The notes under the pieces: model-generated
Databases searched by the model: none
The model's input: only the letters and a program-made list of their open reading frames with translations
Told to the model about the DNA's origin: nothing
Position numbers and translations under genes: made by a program
Shown: positions 31,794 through 38,037 of the stretch, piece by piece
Position numbering within the stretch: the first letter of the stretch is position 1
Layout: every line of letters starts with the position of its first letter
NCBI RefSeq assembly: GCF_011250565.1
Contig: NZ_JAANMS010000045.1
Coordinates: 1-38,037, forward strand
DNA from: Nocardioides sp. IC4_145
GTDB taxonomy: Bacteria; Actinomycetota; Actinomycetes; Propionibacteriales; Nocardioidaceae
Length of the DNA stretch: 38,037 nucleotides
Reading direction: 5' to 3'

Positions 31794-32152
31794 CAGATTT
31801 CCTTGCCGGTCTTGCGCGAGATGCGGACGCTGCGCTCGGCCTCGTACGTCGAGCCGTCGGGGCGGCGCTTGGTGACCTCGTCGCGGCGGAAGCCGACGCG
31901 GGTCACGCCGTCGTCCTCAACGAGCATCACGTTGGAGACGTGGATGGGGGCCTCGGCGGTGATGATCCCGCCGGTGCTGTTGGTGCCACCGGTGTTGACG
32001 GCCTTGGTGTGCCGCTTGATCCGGTTGACGCCCTCGACGATCACCCGGTCCTCCTCACGGAGCACCTGGATGACCTTGCCCTCGGCACCCTTGTCCTTGC
32101 CGGCGATCACCTTGACGGTGTCGCCCTTCTTGATGTTCATGTTCTTCGCCAT
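31793..32152 (-). CDS. rplX: 50S ribosomal protein L24
   Basis: This 119-residue protein starts large-subunit assembly. It has the KOW motif [27 protein letters not shown], then [16 protein letters not shown] and the late [10 protein letters not shown]. It lies 3 bases after rplN and overlaps the start of rplE. Confidence 0.97.
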   Translation of the reverse strand: MAKNMNIKKGDTVKVIAGKDKGAEGKVIQVLREEDRVIVEGVNRIKRHTKAVNTGGTNSTGGIITAEAPIHVSNVMLVEDDGVTRVGFRRDEVTKRRPDGSTYEAERSVRISRKTGKEI

Positions 32153-32155
32153 GGC

Positions 32156-32524
32156 TCAGAGCACCTCCGGCGCGAGCGAGATGATCTTCATGAACTTCTT
32201 CTCGCGCAGCTCGCGGCCCACGGGGCCGAAGATTCGGGTGCCTCGCGGCTCGCCGTCGTTCTTGAGGATCACGGCGGCGTTCTCGTCGAAGCGGATGTAC
32301 GAGCCGTCGGCACGGCGGCGCTCCTTGACGGTGCGCACGACGACGGCCTTGACGACGTCACCCTTCTTGACGTTGCCACCGGGGATCGCGTCCTTCACGG
32401 TGGCGACGATGACGTCGCCGATACCGGCGTAGCGCCGACCCGAGCCACCGAGAACACGGATGCAGAGAATCTCCTTCGCACCGGTGTTGTCGGCGACCTT
32501 GAGTCGCGACTCCTGCTGGATCAT
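32156..32524 (-). CDS. rplN: 50S ribosomal protein L14
   Basis: This 122-residue protein is nearly invariant: [20 protein letters not shown], then [31 protein letters not shown] and the final [12 protein letters not shown]. It lies at the subunit interface. It is the first gene of the spc block; the 97-base gap before it (32525-32621) has no clear promoter, only a small CCGCC/GGCGG repeat. Confidence 0.97.
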   Translation of the reverse strand: MIQQESRLKVADNTGAKEILCIRVLGGSGRRYAGIGDVIVATVKDAIPGGNVKKGDVVKAVVVRTVKERRRADGSYIRFDENAAVILKNDGEPRGTRIFGPVGRELREKKFMKIISLAPEVL

Positions 32525-32621
32525 CAGTCTCTCCTGGTTGTCGTGCCGGTTCTCGACGACTCACGGTCGACGAGCCTGGCCGAACTTGTCGTGGACCTCC
32601 CGCCGGTGGGCGGTGAGGGTG

Positions 32622-32897
32622 TTACTTGGCCTTCTCGAGGATCTGGACGACGCGCCAGCGCTTGGTCGCCGACAGCGGCCGGGTCTCCATGAGGAGCACG
32701 CGGTCACCGATGCCGCACTCGTTGGCCTCGTCGTGCGCCTTGAGCTTGCTCGTGCGGCGCATGACCTTGCCGTACAGCGCGTGCTTGACGCGGTCCTCGA
32801 CGGACACGACCACGGTCTTGTCCATCTTGTCGCTGACGACCAGGCCCTCGCGGACCTTGCGGGAGCTGCGCTCCGCGGTCGGGGTCTGCTCGCTCAT
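32622..32897 (-). CDS. rpsQ: 30S ribosomal protein S17
   Basis: This 91-residue OB-fold protein is an early 16S rRNA binder. It has [58 protein letters not shown] and the end [14 protein letters not shown]. The ATG at 32897 overlaps the rpmC stop (ATGA). It is the last gene of the S10 block. Confidence 0.97.
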   Translation of the reverse strand: MSEQTPTAERSSRKVREGLVVSDKMDKTVVVSVEDRVKHALYGKVMRRTSKLKAHDEANECGIGDRVLLMETRPLSATKRWRVVQILEKAK

Positions 32898-33139
32898 GCG
32901 GCACCATCCTCGTTGTCGGTCCCGGGAGCCGTGCGGATGCCGAGCTCGCGCTCGCGCACCACCGTGTAGATCCGGGCGATGTCCTTCTTGACCGTGCGGA
33001 GCCGGCCGTGGCTCTCCAGCTGGCCGGTGGCCGCCTGGAAACGGAGGTTGAACAGCTCCTCCTTGGCCTCGCGCAGCTTCGCCTCGAGGTCGACGTCGTT
33101 GAGCTCGTCGAGCTCGTGGGCCTTGGTGCTGTTGGCCAT
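32894..33139 (-). CDS. rpmC: 50S ribosomal protein L29
   Basis: This 81-residue helical protein sits at the peptide exit tunnel. The core [39 protein letters not shown] is typical; the last 15 residues ([11 protein letters not shown]) are an acidic add-on. Its ATG shares a base with the rplP stop. Confidence 0.96.
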   Translation of the reverse strand: MANSTKAHELDELNDVDLEAKLREAKEELFNLRFQAATGQLESHGRLRTVKKDIARIYTVVRERELGIRTAPGTDNEDGAA

Positions 33140-33558
33140 CAGAATTCACCCGCCTCTCGCGAGATGAACCGGCACTTCATCGGGAGCTTGTGCATCGCGC
33201 GGCGCATGGCCTCGCGAGCGACGTCCTCGGTGACACCGGAGAGTTCGAACATGACGCGGCCGGGCTTGACGTTCGCCACCCACCACTCGGGGGAGCCCTT
33301 GCCGGAACCCATGCGGGTCTCGGCCGGCTTCTTGGTCAGCGGACGGTCGGGGTAGATGTTGATCCACACCTTGCCGCCACGCTTGATGTGGCGCGTCATC
33401 GCGATACGCGCCGACTCGATCTGGCGGTTGGTCACGTAGTGACCCTCGATCGCCTGGATGCCGAACTCACCGAACGCGAGCGTGGTGCCACCCTTGGCCA
33501 TACCGGTCCGCTTGGGGTGGTGCTGCTTGCGGTGCTTGACACGACGGGGCATCAGCAT
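33139..33558 (-). CDS. rplP: 50S ribosomal protein L16
   Basis: This 139-residue protein binds near the A-site tRNA. It reads [20 protein letters not shown] at the start, then the conserved [26 protein letters not shown] and [18 protein letters not shown]. The ATG at 33558 or the in-frame ATG at 33552 can serve as start. It lies 4 bases after rpsC. Confidence 0.97.
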   Translation of the reverse strand: MLMPRRVKHRKQHHPKRTGMAKGGTTLAFGEFGIQAIEGHYVTNRQIESARIAMTRHIKRGGKVWINIYPDRPLTKKPAETRMGSGKGSPEWWVANVKPGRVMFELSGVTEDVAREAMRRAMHKLPMKCRFISREAGEF

Positions 33559-33562
33559 GAGG

Positions 33563-34402
33563 TCAGCCCTCCTGGGTCTCGGCCGGGGTCGTGGCCTGGG
33601 CGGTGTCGCCGCCGGCCGGCGCCTCGGTCACGGCCGGGGCGTCGCCGCCACGGTCGGAACGGGTGGGACGGTCGCCGCGCGAGCCACGGCTCGGGCGCTC
33701 GCCGCCACGGGTCGGACGGCCACCGCGGCCGGGGACACCGGCGCGCGCAGCGGCCTGGGCCTGGCGCTCGGCACGGGTGCCGGCGACCTCGCCCTTGTAG
33801 ATCCAGACCTTCACGCCGATGCGGCCGAAGGTCGTGCGTGCCTCGTAGAAGCCGTAGTCGATGTCCGCGCGCAGGGTGTGCAGCGGGACGCGACCCTCGC
33901 GGTAGAACTCCGTGCGCGACATCTCGGCGCCGTTGAGGCGGCCCGAGCACTGGATCCGGATGCCCTTGGCACCCGAGCGCATCGTCGTCTGCATCGCCTT
34001 GCGCATCGCGCGGCGGAACTGCACACGGCCGGAGAGCTGCTCGGCGACGCCCTGGGCGACCAGCTGCGCGTCGACCTCGGGGCTCTTGACCTCGAGGATG
34101 TTGAGCTGCACCTGCTTGCCGGTCAGCTTCTCGAGCTCACCGCGGATGCGGTCGGCCTCGGCGCCACGGCGGCCGATGACGATGCCGGGACGCGCGGTGT
34201 GGATGTCCACCCGGACGCGGTCACGCGTGCGCTCGATCTCGACCTTGGAGATGCCGGCCCGCTCCATGCCCTTGGAGAGCAGCTTGCGGATCGCGACGTC
34301 CTCGCCGACGTAGGACTTGTACAGCTTGTCGGCGTACCACCGCGACTTGTGGTCGGTGGAGATGCCGAGGCGGAAGCCGTTCGGGTTGATCTTCTGGCCC
34401 AT
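33563..34402 (-). CDS. rpsC: 30S ribosomal protein S3 with long C-terminal tail
   Basis: This 279-residue protein lines the mRNA entry. It begins [20 protein letters not shown]. The KH domain is seen around [20 protein letters not shown], and the C-terminal core has [31 protein letters not shown]. From about residue 213 an Arg/Gly-rich and then Ala/Thr/Glu-rich tail follows, longer than in E. coli (233 residues) and usual in actinobacteria. The ATG shares one base with the rplV stop. Confidence 0.97.
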   Translation of the reverse strand: MGQKINPNGFRLGISTDHKSRWYADKLYKSYVGEDVAIRKLLSKGMERAGISKVEIERTRDRVRVDIHTARPGIVIGRRGAEADRIRGELEKLTGKQVQLNILEVKSPEVDAQLVAQGVAEQLSGRVQFRRAMRKAMQTTMRSGAKGIRIQCSGRLNGAEMSRTEFYREGRVPLHTLRADIDYGFYEARTTFGRIGVKVWIYKGEVAGTRAERQAQAAARAGVPGRGGRPTRGGERPSRGSRGDRPTRSDRGGDAPAVTEAPAGGDTAQATTPAETQEG

Positions 34403-34842
34403 CAGGCACTCTTTCCGTTCTTCCGGGCGGTCTTCTTCTCCGCGACCACGGCAGCCGGCTGGACGACCAGCGTGATGTGGCTCGTGCGCTTGTTGATGCG
34501 CGTCGCACGACCCTGGGCGCGGGGGCGCCACCGCTTCATCGTCGGACCCTCGTCGACCAGGGCGACCGAGACGACCAGGTCGGCCCGGTCGAGGCCCTCG
34601 GTGGTCTCGGCGTTCGCGATGGCGCTCTCGAGGACCTTGTAGACGGTCTCGGACGCCGCCTGCGGGGCGAACTGGAGCAGGGCGAGGGCGTCGTCGACGG
34701 CCATGCCGCGGACCATGTCCACGACGCGGCGGGCCTTCATCGGCGTGATCCGCGTGAAGCGGGCGCTCGCGAAGGCGCCGGGCTGGTCGCCGAGGAGCGA
34801 CTCGCGGCGCGCGCTCGTGCGCTGACGTTCGGTGACACTCAT
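34402..34842 (-). CDS. rplV: 50S ribosomal protein L22
   Basis: This 146-residue protein has a beta-hairpin that reaches the exit tunnel. Conserved parts are [39 protein letters not shown] and [25 protein letters not shown]. Both ends carry short polar additions. The start overlaps the rpsS stop (ATGA). Confidence 0.97.
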   Translation of the reverse strand: MSVTERQRTSARRESLLGDQPGAFASARFTRITPMKARRVVDMVRGMAVDDALALLQFAPQAASETVYKVLESAIANAETTEGLDRADLVVSVALVDEGPTMKRWRPRAQGRATRINKRTSHITLVVQPAAVVAEKKTARKNGKSA

Positions 34843-35120
34843 CGACGGCGTCCCTTCCGGTCTTCCTTGACGTGCCCGCGGTAGGTGCGGGTGGGGGCGA
34901 ACTCGCCGAGCTTGTGGCCGACCATCGAGTCGGTCACGAAGACCGGCACGTGCTTGCGGCCGTCGTGGACGGCGATCGTGTGGCCGATCATCGCCGGGAC
35001 GATCATCGAGCGGCGCGACCAGGTCTTGATGACGTTGTGGGTGCCCTTGTCGTTCTCGGCGTCCACCTTCTTCATCAGGTGGTCGTCGACGAAGGGGCCC
35101 TTCTTCAGGCTGCGAGGCAT
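34839..35120 (-). CDS. rpsS: 30S ribosomal protein S19
   Basis: This 93-residue protein is in the 30S head. It is typical throughout: [19 protein letters not shown], then [32 protein letters not shown] and [18 protein letters not shown]. It lies 5 bases after rplB. Confidence 0.97.
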   Translation of the reverse strand: MPRSLKKGPFVDDHLMKKVDAENDKGTHNVIKTWSRRSMIVPAMIGHTIAVHDGRKHVPVFVTDSMVGHKLGEFAPTRTYRGHVKEDRKGRRR

Positions 35121-35125
35121 GTCAG

Positions 35126-35962
<837 letters not shown>

Positions 35963-35993
35963 TTAGCTCAGTCCTCTAGTCCTGGGTGCCCGG

Positions 35994-36299
35994 TCAGGAG
36001 ACCGGACCTCCGAAGATGTCGATGCGGTGGCCCTCGGCGAGGCTGACGATCGCGCGCTTGGTGTCCTTGCGCTTGCCGGTGCCCGTGCGGGTGCGGCGCG
36101 TCTTGCCGGGGCGGTTGATCGTGTTCACGGAGGTGACCTTGACGCCGAAGATCTTCTCGACCGCGATCTTGATCTCGGTCTTGTTGGCGTCCGGGCGCAC
36201 CAGGAACGTGTACTTGTTCGCGTCGAGGAGCCCGTAGCTCTTCTCCGAGACGACCGGCGCGAGCAGCACGTCGCGGTGGTCCTTGTGCAGGGTGCTCAC
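35994..36299 (-). CDS. rplW: 50S ribosomal protein L23
   Basis: This 101-residue protein is the docking site for trigger factor and SRP at the tunnel exit. It has [49 protein letters not shown] in order and the usual [20 protein letters not shown]. The start overlaps the rplD stop (GTGA-type four-base overlap). Confidence 0.97.
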   Translation of the reverse strand: MSTLHKDHRDVLLAPVVSEKSYGLLDANKYTFLVRPDANKTEIKIAVEKIFGVKVTSVNTINRPGKTRRTRTGTGKRKDTKRAIVSLAEGHRIDIFGGPVS

Positions 36300-36973
36300 T
36301 GGGAGGCCTCCTCGTTCTGCGCGTCGACGGCCGGGGCCTCGACGATGGTCGCCTTGCGCTCGGAGGCGCGGGCGGCACCGGTGACGAACGCGTCGTACGC
36401 GCCCTGGGTGAAGACCACGTCGTCGGAGGCCAGCACGTCGTAGGTGTTGAGCTGGTCGACGGCGACGATGTGCACCTCGGGGGCGTTGCGCAGCGACAGC
36501 CAGGTGACGGTGTCGGTGCGCTCGAGCACCACGAGGAAGCGGGTGCGGTCGGCGAGGCCGGTCAGCGCGGCGATCGCGGCCTTGGTGGAGGGCGTGGTGC
36601 CCTCGACCAGGCCGTCGACCACGTGGATGCGGCCGTTGCGCGCCCGGTCGGAGAGGGCACCGCGCAGCGCGGCGGCCTTCATCTTCTTGGGGGTGCGCTG
36701 GTCGTAGCTGCGCGGCTGCGGGCCGTGGACGGTGCCACCGCCGGCGAACTGCGGAGCGCGGGTCGAGCCCTGGCGGGCGCGGCCGGTGCCCTTCTGCTTG
36801 TAGGGCTTGCGACCACCACCGCGGACCTCGCCGCGGGTCTTGGTGGCGTGCGTGCCCTGACGGGCAGCGGCCTGCTGGGCGACGACGACCTGGTGGATCA
36901 GCGGGACGTTGACGGCAACGTCGAAGATCTCGGCAGGAAGGTCGACCTTGACGGTCTTGGCGGGCATGCTCAC
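36296..36973 (-). CDS. rplD: 50S ribosomal protein L4
   Basis: This 225-residue protein reaches the exit tunnel. The loop region [52 protein letters not shown] is fully typical. The C-terminal tail is Ala/Glu-rich. The GTG at 36973 overlaps the rplC stop; the ATG at 36967 (MPAKTVKV) is an alternative start. In E. coli L4 represses the S10 operon; no matching leader can be judged here because the window ends soon after rpsJ. Confidence 0.96.
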   Translation of the reverse strand: MSMPAKTVKVDLPAEIFDVAVNVPLIHQVVVAQQAAARQGTHATKTRGEVRGGGRKPYKQKGTGRARQGSTRAPQFAGGGTVHGPQPRSYDQRTPKKMKAAALRGALSDRARNGRIHVVDGLVEGTTPSTKAAIAALTGLADRTRFLVVLERTDTVTWLSLRNAPEVHIVAVDQLNTYDVLASDDVVFTQGAYDAFVTGAARASERKATIVEAPAVDAQNEEASQ

Positions 36974-37641
36974 GCCTCCTTGCCAGTAGAAACGGTGCTC
37001 TTGGCAGCCGAGCGGACGACCACGAGGCCGCCCTTCGGGCCGGGGACGGCGCCCTTGAGCAGGATCAGGCCCTTCTCGGCGTCGACCGCGTGGACGGTCA
37101 TGCCCTGGGTCGTGACGGTGTCGTTGCCCATCCGGCCCGACATCCGCGTGCCCTTGAAGACGTGGCCCGGCGTGGCGCAGGCGCCGATGGAGCCCGGCTT
37201 GCGGTGGTTGCGGTGGGCACCGTGCGAGGCGGAGACACCGGAGAAGCCGTGCCGCTTCATCGTTCCGGCGAAGCCCTTGCCCTTGCTGGTGCCCGTCACG
37301 TCGACCTCGTCGCCGGCGGCGAAGGTGTCGACGGAGAGCTCCTGGCCCACGGTGTACGACGTGGCGTCGGCCGTGCGGATCTCCAGCAGGTGGCGGCGGG
37401 GCGTCGTGCCGGCCTTGGCGAAGTGCCCGGCCTGCGGCTTGGTGACCTTGCGGCCCTCGATCTCGCCGAACCCGACCTGGACGGCGTTGTAGCCGTCGGT
37501 CTCGGGCGTGCGGACCTGGGTGACGACGTTGGTGGTCGCGGCGACCACGGTCACGGGGACGATGCGGTTGTTCTCGTCCCAGACCTGGGTCATGCCGAGC
37601 TTGGTGCCCAGCAGGCCCTTCACGTTGCGTTCGATAGTCAT
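36970..37641 (-). CDS. rplC: 50S ribosomal protein L3
   Basis: This 223-residue protein begins assembly of the 50S subunit. It has [26 protein letters not shown], the glutamine-containing loop region [42 protein letters not shown], and VVRSAAKS at the end. The ATG at 37641 is 11 bases after rpsJ. Confidence 0.97.
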   Translation of the reverse strand: MTIERNVKGLLGTKLGMTQVWDENNRIVPVTVVAATTNVVTQVRTPETDGYNAVQVGFGEIEGRKVTKPQAGHFAKAGTTPRRHLLEIRTADATSYTVGQELSVDTFAAGDEVDVTGTSKGKGFAGTMKRHGFSGVSASHGAHRNHRKPGSIGACATPGHVFKGTRMSGRMGNDTVTTQGMTVHAVDAEKGLILLKGAVPGPKGGLVVVRSAAKSTVSTGKEA

Positions 37642-37652
37642 CTCGTCAGACC

Positions 37653-37961
37653 TCAGAGCTTGATCTCGATGTCGACGCCGGCCGGGAGGTCGAGGCGCAT
37701 GAGCGAGTCGACGGTCTTCGGCGTGGGGTCGATGATGTCGATGAGGCGCTTGTGGGTGCGCATCTCGAAGTGCTCGCGGGAGTCCTTGTACTTGTGCGGC
37801 GAGCGGATGACGACGAAGACGTTCTTCTCCGTCGGCAGCGGCACCGGGCCGGCCACGCGGGCGCCCGTGCGGGTCACCGTGTCCACGATCTTCCGCGCCG
37901 AGGTGTCGATCACCTCGTGGTCATAGGCCTTGAGCCTGATGCGGATCTTCTGTCCCGCCAT
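37653..37961 (-). CDS. rpsJ: 30S ribosomal protein S10
   Basis: This 102-residue protein is in the 30S head and, as NusE, in antitermination complexes. It reads [20 protein letters not shown], then [39 protein letters not shown] and ends [12 protein letters not shown]. It is the first gene of the ribosomal cluster in the window. The 76 bases upstream (37962-38037) hold an AGGACGAGAGAG ribosome binding region but no promoter I can support. Confidence 0.98.
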   Translation of the reverse strand: MAGQKIRIRLKAYDHEVIDTSARKIVDTVTRTGARVAGPVPLPTEKNVFVVIRSPHKYKDSREHFEMRTHKRLIDIIDPTPKTVDSLMRLDLPAGVDIEIKL

Positions 37962-38037
37962 AGGTCTCTCTCGTCCTTACTTCTCATCTGCCGCGTGCAT
38001 GTCCCGGGACGTCCCCCGGTTTGGGTCGGTCCCGCCC

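Noticed and set aside
30181..32692. Long plus-strand frames opposite the ribosomal genes rplF to rplN
   Set aside because: They mirror highly conserved ribosomal proteins, have no ribosome binding site and show no known motif.
37962..38037. Promoter of the S10 operon upstream of rpsJ
   Set aside because: No -10 or -35 pair of acceptable quality is visible in the 76 bases available; the promoter may lie beyond the window.

Overview
The window is GC-rich (above 70 percent by eye) chromosomal DNA of an actinobacterium. The type of RNA polymerase alpha subunit, the zinc-ribbon S14 and L36 with a cysteine-free S4, the long S3 and L17 tails and the many genes that seem to start without a leader all fit this. 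The protein sequences look most like Nocardioidaceae (Propionibacteriales), but that is an inference. I see no tRNA or rRNA gene, CRISPR array, transposase, integrase or prophage gene.

Region 1 (1-5005, plus strand) holds metabolic genes. They are the end of an exported alpha/beta hydrolase, a PAP2-type membrane phosphatase, and a compact set of acyl-CoA dehydrogenase, HSL-type esterase and a small unknown protein. Region 2 (5006-13487) has RNase Z and a PucR-type regulator on the minus strand. These diverge from a five-gene branched-chain-amino-acid-type ABC transporter (two ATPases, two permeases, lipoprotein binding protein). The transporter operon ends at a 16-bp hairpin that faces a convergent membrane-anchored endonuclease/exonuclease/phosphatase protein. 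Region 3 (13490-18569) holds an unknown small protein, a methyltransferase coupled to truA, a fused pseudo-receiver/thioredoxin-reductase-like flavoprotein, a PfkB sugar kinase and a small GntR regulator.

Region 4 (18596-38037, all minus strand) is the large ribosomal protein cluster, transcribed from the right-hand end. First comes the S10 block: rpsJ, rplC, rplD, rplW, rplB, rpsS, rplV, rpsC, rplP, rpmC, rpsQ. Next is the spc block: rplN, rplX, rplE, rpsZ/rpsN, rpsH, rplF, rplR, rpsE, rpmD, rplO. A hairpin then separates secY-adk-map. After these lie a TerC-family metal transporter gene with a probable manganese-riboswitch leader and a luciferase-like flavin oxidoreductase gene. Last is the alpha block: infA, rpmJ, rpsM, rpsK, rpsD, rpoA, rplQ, closed by a 16-bp hairpin. 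Many neighbours overlap by 1 or 4 bases, which implies translational coupling.

The less ordinary signals are non-coding. The pfkB/gntR pair diverges from one perfect palindrome that gives each gene a -10 box 6 or 7 bases before its ATG. The rpoA-rplQ gap is packed with nested hairpins, including a three-way-junction fold with two GCGAAGC mini-hairpin motifs. Three perfect hairpins stand in a row in front of rpsM. Among proteins, the flavoprotein lacks the redox CxxC, LivG has an altered ABC signature, and L17 carries a long acidic tail. I found no convincing new multi-gene defence or mobile system; the window is mainly housekeeping DNA with some unexplained RNA and promoter structure.
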